Shown here: one piece after another, positions 1 through 8,032 of the stretch
Layout of the letters: every line of letters begins with the position of its first letter
Numbering within the stretch: the stretch's first letter is position 1
NCBI GenBank assembly: GCA_022360675.1
Contig: JAKSCJ010000081.1
Coordinates: forward strand, 1-36,506
Source: Lysobacterales bacterium
GTDB taxonomy: Bacteria > Pseudomonadota > Gammaproteobacteria > Xanthomonadales > Wenzhouxiangellaceae
Length of the DNA: 36,506 nt
Reading direction: 5' to 3'
Program-made: the position numbers and the translations under genes
Notes under the pieces: generated by a model
What the model saw: only the letters and a program-made list of their open reading frames with translations
Databases searched by the model: none
Told to the model about the DNA's origin: nothing

Positions 1-1350
1 CGCGCCTACGATATTCGTGGTGTGGTCGGCCGCACTCTGGATGCTTCCACCGCTCGTGCCATTGGTCGCGCTGTGGCCAGCGAGGCCAAAGAAAAAGGCG
101 GCACTCAAGTGGTGGTGGCCCGTGATGGTCGTCTCTCTGGTCCTGAGCTGTTAGCTGCGGTGACCGACGGCATCTTAGAAGCCGGTTGCGATGTGCTGGA
201 TATCGGTGCGGTGCCCACCCCGGTGTTGTATTTCGCCGTACACGAGTTAGGTGCGGGCTCTGGTGTGATGGTCACCGGCAGTCATAACCCGCCCGAGTAC
301 AACGGCTTTAAGATTATGATCAACGGCCAAACGCTGGCCGGTGAAGAGATTCAAGCGCTGCGTAAGCGCATTGAAAATAACAACTTCACCAGTGGCAACG
401 GCCGCTTGATCGACCACAATGTGCTGGACATGTACACCCAGCGTATCGGTACCGATATCCAGATCGAGCGTCCACTGAAAGTGGTGGTCGACTGCGGTAA
501 TGGTATTGCTGGTGTGATTGCGCCGCGAGTATTGCAGGCCATTGGCGCCCATGTAACGCCGCTGTATGCCGATGTGGATGGCACCTTCCCCAATCACCAC
601 CCCGACCCCAGCGTGCCGTCGAATTTGATGGACCTGAAACTGTGTGTACGTAACTTCAACGCCGATCTGGGCTTTGCTTTCGACGGTGATGGCGATCGCT
701 TGGGCGTGGTAGTGCCCTCGGGCGAGATTATCTGGCCCGACCAATTAATGGTGCTGTTTGCTCGCGATGTGCTGAAGCGCAACGCGGGTGCGTCGATTAT
801 TTACGATGTGAAATGTAGCGGTCGTTTGGCTACTGCCATTCGTGAGTCCGGCGGTGATCCGGTGATGTGGCGTACTGGCCACTCGTTGATCAAACGTAAG
901 ATGCAAGAACTCAGCGCCCCGTTGGCGGGCGAAATGAGCGGTCATTTCTTCTTCAAAGAGCGTTGGTTCGGCTTCGACGATGGCATCTATGCTGCCTGCC
1001 GTTTGCTGGAGATTCTGGCTCTGGATTCACGGCCCCCGGCTGAAGTCTTATTGGAATTAACCGGTGCGGCGTCTACGCCTGAAATCAAAGTGCCGATGAA
1101 AGAAGGCCGTAGTCAGCAGTTCATCGATGAATTCCGCCGCCGCGCGCAATTCGATGGTGCCGATATTTCCACTATCGATGGCTTGCGTGCCGATTACCCC
1201 GATGGCTTCGGTTTAGTGCGTGCCTCCAACACCACGCCGGTATTGGTGCTGCGCTTTGAAGCCGATGACGACCAAGCATTGCAGCGAATTCAGAAACAAT
1301 TCCGCGAGCAGCTGCTGGAAGTTAATCCTTATTTGGAATTGCCTTTTTAA
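1..1350 (+). CDS. algC: Phosphomannomutase/phosphoglucomutase (AlgC type), 5' end cut by window
   Basis: Alpha-D-phosphohexomutase that interconverts mannose/glucose 6-phosphate and 1-phosphate, feeding exopolysaccharide and LPS sugar synthesis. The frame is open from base 1, and its first residues RAYDIRGVVG match the family's N-terminal motif, so only a few codons plus the start lie outside the window. The GTG at base 22 is internal. Visible motifs are the phosphoserine loop TGSHNPPEYNGFK (Ser codon 280-282), the metal loop DGDGDRLG (from 682), the sugar-binding GEMSGH, and the C-terminal phosphate-binding RASNTTPVL. The 449 residues present nearly equal the usual length of about 460. The gene ends in a clean TAA followed by a GC-rich hairpin. 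Function is secure at family level; the mannose/glucose dual preference is inferred from similarity to Pseudomonas AlgC. Confidence 0.95.
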   Translation, partial: RAYDIRGVVGRTLDASTARAIGRAVASEAKEKGGTQVVVARDGRLSGPELLAAVTDGILEAGCDVLDIGAVPTPVLYFAVHELGAGSGVMVTGSHNPPEYNGFKIMINGQTLAGEEIQALRKRIENNNFTSGNGRLIDHNVLDMYTQRIGTDIQIERPLKVVVDCGNGIAGVIAPRVLQAIGAHVTPLYADVDGTFPNHHPDPSVPSNLMDLKLCVRNFNADLGFAFDGDGDRLGVVVPSGEIIWPDQLMVLFARDVLKRNAGASIIYDVKCSGRLATAIRESGGDPVMWRTGHSLIKRKMQELSAPLAGEMSGHFFFKERWFGFDDGIYAACRLLEILALDSRPPAEVLLELTGAASTPEIKVPMKEGRSQQFIDEFRRRAQFDGADISTIDGLRADYPDGFGLVRASNTTPVLVLRFEADDDQALQRIQKQFREQLLEVNPYLELPF

Positions 1351-1383
1351 AACGCGTAACGCCGCCATCACCTAGCTCTTATC

Positions 1384-1410
1384 CACTGGCCGCTCTGCGG
1401 CCAGTGTTGT
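1384..1410 (+). terminator. GC-rich hairpin after algC
   Basis: A 10-bp perfect stem, CACTGGCCGC (1384-1393) with GCGGCCAGTG (1397-1406), has a TCT loop. Only a short T-rich tail (TTGTTT) follows directly, so termination is likely but may be incomplete. Confidence 0.55.
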
Positions 1411-1475
1411 TTCGGGCTCTCTTTTTTATTCGGTATCATCATGGTGATCCTCTTGCCTAAGCGACGTCGCTATTT

Positions 1476-2024
1476 ATGTTAATCGCCTTCAATAAACCCT
1501 ATGGGGTGTTGTGCCAGTTTCGCGCTCAAGAAGGGCAACAAACCCTGGCCGACTTCATCAAACAACCTGGTGTTTATGCGGCCGGACGCTTGGATAAAGA
1601 TAGCGAAGGCTTATTGTTACTCACCGACGATGGCGTGTTGCAACAGCGTATCAGCGCACCGGGCACCGCTAGTAAATGGCCCAAGCGCTATTTGGTGCAG
1701 GTAGAAGGCGTGCCCAACGTGAAGGCATTGCAGCGTTTGCAGCGTGGCGTACGTTTAAATGATGGCCCAACCTTGCCTGCGAAAGTGACCCTTCTAGCCA
1801 AGGCGCCGGGTTGGTTATGGGATCGTCATCCGCCCATTCGCCAGCGTCGTAACATCCCTACCAGCTGGTTGCGGGTAGAATTAACGGAAGGTCGCAATCG
1901 TCAGGTGCGTCGCATGACCGCCGCTGTGGGGCTGCCCACCTTGCGGCTGATTCGTGAGCAAATTGGATCGGTTAAAGTAGAACCCCTGGCCCTGGGCGAG
2001 TTTCGAGAGATTACGGGTTTTTAA
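1476..2024 (+). CDS. rluE: 23S rRNA pseudouridine synthase, RluE type
   Basis: Isomerises one uridine of 23S rRNA (U2457 in E. coli) to pseudouridine. At 182 aa it lacks the N-terminal S4 RNA-binding domain of RsuA and RluB, as RluE does. The N-terminus [12 protein letters not shown] and catalytic motif GRLDKDSEG (catalytic Asp40, codon 1593-1595) are present. The segment [20 protein letters not shown], followed by [15 protein letters not shown], is the RluE signature I recognise best. The ATG at 1476 is used because it starts exactly at the conserved N-terminus, though its ribosome site is weak. The gene stands alone between algC and a secreted-protein gene, both on the same strand. Confidence 0.93.
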   Translation: MLIAFNKPYGVLCQFRAQEGQQTLADFIKQPGVYAAGRLDKDSEGLLLLTDDGVLQQRISAPGTASKWPKRYLVQVEGVPNVKALQRLQRGVRLNDGPTLPAKVTLLAKAPGWLWDRHPPIRQRRNIPTSWLRVELTEGRNRQVRRMTAAVGLPTLRLIREQIGSVKVEPLALGEFREITGF

Positions 2025-2140
2025 GTAATTAAATCTTGCCTTCAGCGGTCACCCTAATAGGCGTTGGAAAAACTGCGGTATCATCTTGATTATTGCCGTA
2101 TTTCCTGCAGAATTTGTCACTCTTCGATGGAGGCGGACTG

Positions 2141-2581
2141 ATGTTACGAAGATTGATGCCTTATTTAATGTTGCTGTTATTAAGCCCGATGGTTTGGGCA
2201 CAAGGGATGAAATCCACAGCTACACCGGGCGAACCCCACGGGATGGTCATTAGCAGTGTGGATAATCCTGGCAACAGTATTTTTGCGGTCAACATCAAAA
2301 ATATTGATGGCGGCGAGATTCCTCCCTTCCCCAGCGGCGTTTGGCTGAAACCCGGCGAGCACCAAATCAAAGGTTTTGGCTTGGTCGACAATGCCTGGAC
2401 TCAAGGCCGTGTGCGGGGTGGCTTCGACCGTTACCGGCGTAAGTTCGAACCCATCACCATCGATGTAGAAGAAGGCATGGCCTATTACATTGGTTTAAAA
2501 ACCGTGGGCCATCCCTCGGAATGGAAGCTGGTGGTATGGCGCACCGAGCCTTTAGATAACTACGATGTGGCTAAGCGTTAA
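2141..2581 (+). CDS. Small secreted protein of unknown function
   Basis: I do not recognise a family. The frame is open from a TTG at 2093, but the start is set at the ATG at 2141: GGAGG (2129-2133) lies 7 bases in front of it, and this start gives a classical signal peptide (RR, then a leucine-rich core, then VWA/Q). The 146-aa product would have a mature part of about 125 residues that is rich in glycine and aromatic residues. The pattern of WLKPGEHQIKGFG followed later by IDVEEGMAYYIGLK resembles the short beta-sandwich of PEGA-like domains, but this is only an impression. It has no cysteine lipobox, so it is probably a soluble periplasmic or exported protein. A perfect DnaA-box 9-mer (2257-2265) lies inside the gene. 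Confidence 0.75.
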   Translation: MLRRLMPYLMLLLLSPMVWAQGMKSTATPGEPHGMVISSVDNPGNSIFAVNIKNIDGGEIPPFPSGVWLKPGEHQIKGFGLVDNAWTQGRVRGGFDRYRRKFEPITIDVEEGMAYYIGLKTVGHPSEWKLVVWRTEPLDNYDVAKR

Positions 2582-2648
2582 AGCCCGCGCAGTAAAAGCG
2601 AACGAGCTTCAACTCGAGTCGTTAAACACCAAGTAGTGAAACCCCATT

Positions 2649-2680
2649 AAAAAAGCCGATGCATCGACATCGGCTTTTTT
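2649..2680. terminator. Bidirectional rho-independent terminator
   Basis: A 13-bp perfect stem (2649-2661 with 2668-2680) has a 6-base loop, A6 on the left and T6 on the right. It lies between the convergent secreted-protein gene and gshA and can serve both. Confidence 0.9.
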
Positions 2681-2756
2681 GTGCCTGAAACTATTTGTAT
2701 CTGAAGCGCCAAGCGCCAGTCAGCTGAGTCTAAGGCCAGCGCAATTTAAGCTCAAT

Positions 2757-4139
2757 TTAATAGGCAAACTCGGCAAACAACGGTGCCACCGACTCATTCC
2801 AAGCGCCATGGTAACGCTGTAGCTTGAGTTCGGCGGGGGTGAGCCCACTGTCGGCAATTTCTACCAATTGGTTCAAGAAGCGGCTTTCGTCCATGCCCGC
2901 AGCATTAAGCCTTTGGCGTGCTTGTAAACCTCGTTTGGCAATGGCCAAAACATCTTGCGCAATGTCTTGCAGGCTGCGTCCGGCCACCTGGGTTTTTAAA
3001 CCGTGGACGGGGGCGTCGAGCTGAAACTGACGTAGATCGCTCATTTGCCACTCACGAATGAGTTGCTCGGCCTCGTCCATAGCTTGGGCGTTGTATAACA
3101 AACCCACCCACAATGCGGGCAAGGCGCATAAGCGTTCCCACGGTCCACCATCGGCACCGCGCATTTCCAAGAAACGCTTCATCCGTACCTCAGGAAATGC
3201 GGTGGTGAGGTGATCGTTCCAGTCGGCCTCGGTCGGACGCTCGCCCGGCAGTGCGGGCAGTTTGCCGGCGAGAAAATCGCGGAAAGATTGCCCCGAGGTA
3301 TCAATATACTCGCCATTGCGATGCACGAAATACATGGGCACATCGAGCATGTATTCGGTGTAGCGCTCAAAGCTCATGTCGTCGTCGAAGACAAAATCTA
3401 ACATGCCGGTCCGATCGGGATCGGTACGAGTCCACACGTGGGCGCGGTAGCTCAACATGCCGCTGGGTTTGCCTTCCACAAAAGGTGAATTAGCAAACAA
3501 GGCGGTGGCTAAAGGCTGCAGCGCTAAAGCGATGCGGAATTTGCGCACCATGTCTTGCTCGCTGCTGAAATCCAGATTGACCTGCACGGTGCACGTACGC
3601 ACCATCATGTCTAGGCCTAGATCGCCGCGTTTGGGCATGTACTCGCGCATGATGCGGTAACGCCCTTTGGGCATCCACGGAATATCCTCGCGTTTGGCCT
3701 GGGGGTGGAAACCCATACCCAAAAAGCCCAAATGCAATGGCTCGGCGGCGCGTTTTACCACTTCCAAATGCTGATGTACTTCAGCACAGGTGTCGTGGAT
3801 GGATTCCAACGGCGCTCCGGAAAGCTCCAGCTGCCCACCGGGCTCTAAGGTGATAGAACCCTGGCCGCGTTTCAGGCCGATGATATGGTCGCCTTCCATG
3901 ATCGGCTGCCAATCATTGCGATGCAGCCGTTGCAACAGCTGCTGAATGCCATTGGGCTCGGCGTAAGCCACAGGCTTTTGGCCATCCCAATGAAAAACAA
4001 ACTTTTCGTGTTCGGTGCCTATGCGCCATTGCGACTCAGGTTTACAACCTGCGGCCAAATAGTCGGCCAACTGTTGCACGCTGGAGAAGGTGGCTGTGGC
4101 GTCTGACGATGCATCATTTGTGTTTGTTGACATATTCAT
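2757..4139 (-). CDS. gshA: Glutamate-cysteine ligase, plant/alphaproteobacterial (GCS2) type
   Basis: Makes gamma-glutamylcysteine, the first and limiting step of glutathione synthesis. The 460-aa protein shows the features of the plant and alphaproteobacterial class: WRIGTEHEKFVF near the N-terminus, LEPGGQLELSGAP, the region around GRYRIMREYMPKRG, RTCTVQVNLDFSSE, and FLEMRGADGGPW. The E. coli class of GshA is unrelated at this level. The start at 4139 follows an AAAGG ribosome site; a second ATG two codons in is equally possible. The gene is monocistronic, convergent with the secreted-protein gene and divergent from the opp operon. No gshB is visible in the window. Confidence 0.93.
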   Translation of the reverse strand: MNMSTNTNDASSDATATFSSVQQLADYLAAGCKPESQWRIGTEHEKFVFHWDGQKPVAYAEPNGIQQLLQRLHRNDWQPIMEGDHIIGLKRGQGSITLEPGGQLELSGAPLESIHDTCAEVHQHLEVVKRAAEPLHLGFLGMGFHPQAKREDIPWMPKGRYRIMREYMPKRGDLGLDMMVRTCTVQVNLDFSSEQDMVRKFRIALALQPLATALFANSPFVEGKPSGMLSYRAHVWTRTDPDRTGMLDFVFDDDMSFERYTEYMLDVPMYFVHRNGEYIDTSGQSFRDFLAGKLPALPGERPTEADWNDHLTTAFPEVRMKRFLEMRGADGGPWERLCALPALWVGLLYNAQAMDEAEQLIREWQMSDLRQFQLDAPVHGLKTQVAGRSLQDIAQDVLAIAKRGLQARQRLNAAGMDESRFLNQLVEIADSGLTPAELKLQRYHGAWNESVAPLFAEFAY

Positions 4140-4400
4140 GCCTTTGCATCAAAGGAGTGCAGCAGCGTGGGTCTAGTAGGACGTGAGCACCAATCCAAAA
4201 GCTGCTGGCTCTGAGGGTGGTTTGCTCGCTTAGGCGCAGATATAACGGTGACCCCCAACGAAAACAAGATGATCGCCGACAACTTACCGCAACGAACCCC
4301 GCGTTTTAACTTGTTTGCGAGAAGAATAGAGACTAATGCCGCAAGAGACCATGAAAATGGATATCAGCGGCCTTTCGCATGCGGTTTGGACACACTGCAT

Positions 4401-4409
4401 TGCTACAAT
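4401..4409 (+). promoter_or_regulatory. Candidate extended -10 promoter of the opp operon
   Basis: TGCTACAAT is an extended -10 element (TGn followed by TACAAT). The predicted start near 4416 leaves a leader of about 30 bases before the ATG at 4446. No good -35 box is visible. The rest of the 306-bp gshA-opp gap (4140-4445) holds nothing else I can support; the open frame extending upstream through it is not needed by the protein. Confidence 0.45.
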
Positions 4410-4445
4410 GCCGCACATCTGAGATTTGTTTGGTGGACCAAAACC

Positions 4446-5993
4446 ATGGCATCGCATATGCGTATCTTCTTAATCATACTGCTATTTTGTTGGCTTAGTT
4501 GCGATGCTTTAGCAGCCACAGTAAAGCGTGGCCTAGGCCCCGAGCCCGATTCACTAGACCCTCATCGAGCCCAAGGCTTATCGGCTTTAAATGTGGCGCG
4601 CGATCTATATGAAGGGCTCACTACCTTAGATGCCAAAGGGCAAATCCAAGGTGGTGTGGCGCAAGAATGGATGGTGCACGATGGCGGTTATCGTTACGAG
4701 TTTATTTTGCGCAAAGATGCCCGTTGGTCCGATGGCAGTCCAGTAACAGCCACCGACTTTGTACGTGGCTTACGGCATGCGTTGATGCCATCAACGACTG
4801 CACCTTATGCGGGCTTGCTGGATATCATTCATAACGCCCGCGGTGTGCGCCGGGGTGAGCTGCCTGAATCGAGCTTGGGTGTGAAAGCCTTAGGCATTAA
4901 TCGTTTACAAATTGTCTTAGAAAGCCCCAGCGCTTTGCTGTTACCGGTGTTAACGCATCCGGTGAGTTATCCACGACAAAAATCCTTCGGGCGCGCTTAT
5001 AACGGTGCCTTTGTTATGGCCGAGCGCGTTGCGCAATCTCATTTATTGTTAAAACCCAATCCGCACTTTCATAGTGCTGCAAGCTTACGTTTAGATGCGC
5101 TGATGTGGGTGGTGAGTGAAGACAACAATAGCGAACTCTCGCGTTATCGTGCGGGTGAATTACACATTACCGAAACAATTCCGGTGGGGCGCTATAACTG
5201 GTTGAAGAAAAACCTGCCCGACGATTTACGAGTGAGTCCTTATTTAGGGACTTACTATCTAGCGTTTAATTTGCGTCATCCAAGCTTTAAAGATCAGCTG
5301 AAACTAAGGCGTGCATTGAGTTTAGCGATTGATAGAGAAACCCTGACGCGTGTAGTTACTTCCTCGGGCGAGCAACCCGCCTTTGGCTTGGTTGCACCCG
5401 GTTTAGAAGATTACGCCTACCCAGAGCAGGTAGAGCAAACCATGACGCAGCAAGAGCGTTTAGGTTTAGCCCAAGCGCTCTATCGACAGTCGGGCTATGG
5501 TGAAGATAACCCATTACGTATAAGCTTACGCTATAACACCTCAACCCTTCAGCGGCGTATTGCAGCTGCCATTAGTGCGATGTGGCGCGAATATCTGGGG
5601 GTGGTGACAGAACTACATAATGAGGAATGGAAGGTATTCATCAATAGCCGCCGCCAAGGGAGCAATACCCAAGTGGTGCGAGGTGGATGGATTGCCGACT
5701 TGGCCGACCCGGTATCGTTTTTAGAGCCCTTTGCGGCTGATAGCAGTTTGAACTATACCGGCTTCAACGATACGCAGTACGACCAATGGCTCAGGCGTGC
5801 AGCCAATGCTGAAAATCCGTTTCAGCGTGGCGATGCATTGCGCCGGGCTGAGGCACGTTTGTTGTCGCAGCAGCCCATCATTCCTCTCTATTACTATGTG
5901 TCCAGGCATTTAGTTAAGCCGGGCGTGCGAGGGTATGTTGATAACGTGATGGATATTCACTTAAGTCGGTATTTGTCGGTGGCGGAACCATGA
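4446..5993 (+). CDS. oppA: Oligopeptide ABC transporter, first periplasmic binding protein (OppA-like)
   Basis: SBP_bac_5 (cluster C) peptide-binding protein that delivers oligopeptides to the permease. The frame is open back to 4248, but the ATG at 4446 is preferred: it is preceded by GGTGGA, lies just behind a promoter candidate, and puts a signal peptide (MASHMRIF, hydrophobic core, ALA/A) at the N-terminus. ATG 4458 is an alternative. The 515-aa product has the family pattern PEPDSLDPHRAQG at the mature N-terminus, ARWSDGSPVTATDF, a central LGTYYLAFNLRHP, and RRALSLAIDRE. It lacks a usable lipobox, so it is probably soluble, unlike its neighbour. It overlaps the next gene by 4 bp (ATGA). 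The two proteins are clear tandem paralogues. Ligand specificity cannot be read from sequence. Confidence 0.92.
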   Translation: MASHMRIFLIILLFCWLSCDALAATVKRGLGPEPDSLDPHRAQGLSALNVARDLYEGLTTLDAKGQIQGGVAQEWMVHDGGYRYEFILRKDARWSDGSPVTATDFVRGLRHALMPSTTAPYAGLLDIIHNARGVRRGELPESSLGVKALGINRLQIVLESPSALLLPVLTHPVSYPRQKSFGRAYNGAFVMAERVAQSHLLLKPNPHFHSAASLRLDALMWVVSEDNNSELSRYRAGELHITETIPVGRYNWLKKNLPDDLRVSPYLGTYYLAFNLRHPSFKDQLKLRRALSLAIDRETLTRVVTSSGEQPAFGLVAPGLEDYAYPEQVEQTMTQQERLGLAQALYRQSGYGEDNPLRISLRYNTSTLQRRIAAAISAMWREYLGVVTELHNEEWKVFINSRRQGSNTQVVRGGWIADLADPVSFLEPFAADSSLNYTGFNDTQYDQWLRRAANAENPFQRGDALRRAEARLLSQQPIIPLYYYVSRHLVKPGVRGYVDNVMDIHLSRYLSVAEP

Positions 5994-8032
5994 TCGGTGG
6001 TGCTTACCGCCTGTTCCCCCTGATTTTATTGTTGCTCTCTGCCTGTGGTGGTGGCGATGCGCCCCAACAACAGCCAGAGCCATTGTCGCGCCCGGTGCCG
6101 GTGGTACGGGTGGCGGCCGATGCACAACCCAGTCCACAGGATTTGGCCGCCCAGCAAATCTTACGCCGTGGCAATGGTGAAGAGCCTGAAACGCTAGATC
6201 CCCATCGCGCCCAAGGCGTGCCCGCCAATAATATTCTGCGTGATTTGTTCGAAGGCTTAACCATTGAGCTGCCCGATGGCCAAGTGGCACCGGGTACAGC
6301 TGAACATTGGGATATCAGCCGCGACGGTAAGCGCTATACTTTTTACTTACGCGATGATGCGCGTTGGTCTAACGGCGATGTGGTGACTGCTGAAGACTTT
6401 GTCTTTGGCTTGCGCCGTAGTGCCGATCCGGCGACCAGCTCGCCGGCCGTACAAGTGCTCTCGCCCATTGTGAATGCCCACGAGGTGTTTGCCGGCACCC
6501 TGCCCGCCGATTCGCTCGGGGTGCGGGCTTTGAATGATCACACGGTGCAAATCGATCTCGTTGCACCCACGCCTTATTTCCTGAGTCTGCTCACCCTGCC
6601 GCCAGCATATCCGGTGCATCGCCCCTCTTTGGCGGCCCATGGCGATCAATACTCACGCCCTGGCAACTTGGTGAGTAACGGTGCTTTTGTTCTGTCGGAA
6701 TGGGTGATTTATTCGCACATCTTATTGAATCGAAATCCTTTTTATTGGGATTACGAGAAGATCTACCTGGATCAGGTCTACTATTACCCCTTCGCCGATC
6801 AAAATGCCGAATTAGCCCATTACCGGGCGGGTGATTTGGACTGGACGTACGAAGTACCCAGTAGCCAATACGATTGGTTAGAGCAAAAACTGCCCGATGA
6901 GCTGTCGGTTACACCTTGGTTAGGCACTTATTATTTGGGCTTTAATCTGACCCGGGCGCCCTTCGAGGCTTTGCCTGAATTGCGTGTGGCGCTGAGTTTG
7001 GCGGTGGATCGTGAATTACTTGTGGATAAAGTGACCCGTTTTGGCGAGTTACCCACATTCCACTTGGTGCCCAAGGGTATTCCGCGCTATGAGTCGCCTG
7101 AATACGATTACGAAAACTGGACCCAGGCCGAACGCGAAGCCGAAGCCAAGCGCCTGTATCAGCGTGCTGGATACGACGAGGAATTTCCGCTTCGCATAGA
7201 GTTGCGTTACAACACCAGCGCCAATCATAAGAAAATTGCCTTGGCGGTGGCGGCGATGTGGCAGCAGGTTTTGGGCGTGGAAACCGTGTTGATTAACGAA
7301 GAATGGCGCGTGTTTCTACAAAATCGCCAACAAGGACGCATTACCGAGGTGTATCGTGGCGGCTGGATTGGTGACTACAACGACCCTTACGCCTTTTTGG
7401 AAATCTTCCACTCCCAACACCGACAAAACGACTCAGGTTATGAAAACCCCACCTTCGACCGTCTGTTAGAACGCATTGGCACCGAGCGTATTCCTTCGCG
7501 CCGCATGCGTTTATTGGCCGAGAGTGAGCGGGTATTGCTGCAAGACTTACCACTCCTACCGCTCTACACCTATGTCACCAAGCGTTTGGTTTCGCCCCGT
7601 GTACAAGGTTGGCAGCCCAATGTGATGGATAACCACCTCAGCCGCTGGATGTACATTGTGCGTACCGAAGATGAGCTGAGCCAGGCTGATCGAGAAGCGA
7701 ACGAACAAGCCCGGCGCACCACTGAATCCGAGCTTGTGGATACTGTGGATGAAACTGTGGACGTGCTTGTGGATAAGTCTTTGGATAACCTAGGCGAAAT
7801 AGCTGTAGATACGGTAACTAAAGGTGTTCAGCGAGACCCCATGGCAGGGGATAACCCTGCGGTGAGCGCTGTGGATAAGTCCATGGAAAGTGCTGATGAA
7901 GTCCAGATTCAGCGAGCCGAAATGGACGCTGAAGTTGAAGCAGAGCCAGAGCCAGAGTCTATTGCTGGAGCGGCTGAAGCGCAAGAATTGAGTCCGGAAC
8001 TTAGACCTGAGCGCATGGAGGAGGATCGATGA
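5990..8032 (+). CDS. oppA: Oligopeptide ABC transporter, second binding protein (lipoprotein) with acidic C-terminal tail
   Basis: A second SBP_bac_5 protein in tandem with the first: EEPETLDPHRAQG aligns with PEPDSLDPHRAQG, and LGTYYLGFNL and LRVALSLAVDRE recur. A lipobox, LLSAC, ends a signal peptide at about residue 19, followed by GGGD and a Pro/Gln-rich linker, so it is predicted to be a lipid-anchored periplasmic protein. The binding fold ends near HLSRWMYIV (about residue 555). The last roughly 120 residues form an extension I do not recognise, rich in Asp, Glu and Val, with four-residue repeats of the VDET/VDVL/VDKS kind. The corresponding DNA repeats a DnaA-box-like 9-mer (see findings). 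At 680 aa it is well above the usual 500-560. Its stop overlaps the oppB start (ATGA). Confidence 0.92.
   Translation: MIGGAYRLFPLILLLLSACGGGDAPQQQPEPLSRPVPVVRVAADAQPSPQDLAAQQILRRGNGEEPETLDPHRAQGVPANNILRDLFEGLTIELPDGQVAPGTAEHWDISRDGKRYTFYLRDDARWSNGDVVTAEDFVFGLRRSADPATSSPAVQVLSPIVNAHEVFAGTLPADSLGVRALNDHTVQIDLVAPTPYFLSLLTLPPAYPVHRPSLAAHGDQYSRPGNLVSNGAFVLSEWVIYSHILLNRNPFYWDYEKIYLDQVYYYPFADQNAELAHYRAGDLDWTYEVPSSQYDWLEQKLPDELSVTPWLGTYYLGFNLTRAPFEALPELRVALSLAVDRELLVDKVTRFGELPTFHLVPKGIPRYESPEYDYENWTQAEREAEAKRLYQRAGYDEEFPLRIELRYNTSANHKKIALAVAAMWQQVLGVETVLINEEWRVFLQNRQQGRITEVYRGGWIGDYNDPYAFLEIFHSQHRQNDSGYENPTFDRLLERIGTERIPSRRMRLLAESERVLLQDLPLLPLYTYVTKRLVSPRVQGWQPNVMDNHLSRWMYIVRTEDELSQADREANEQARRTTESELVDTVDETVDVLVDKSLDNLGEIAVDTVTKGVQRDPMAGDNPAVSAVDKSMESADEVQIQRAEMDAEVEAEPEPESIAGAAEAQELSPELRPERMEEDR

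Noticed and set aside
247-744. 165-codon antisense frame inside algC
   Set aside because: It lies wholly opposite a strongly conserved gene and its translation has no domain or signal; it is a shadow of the coding strand's codon bias.
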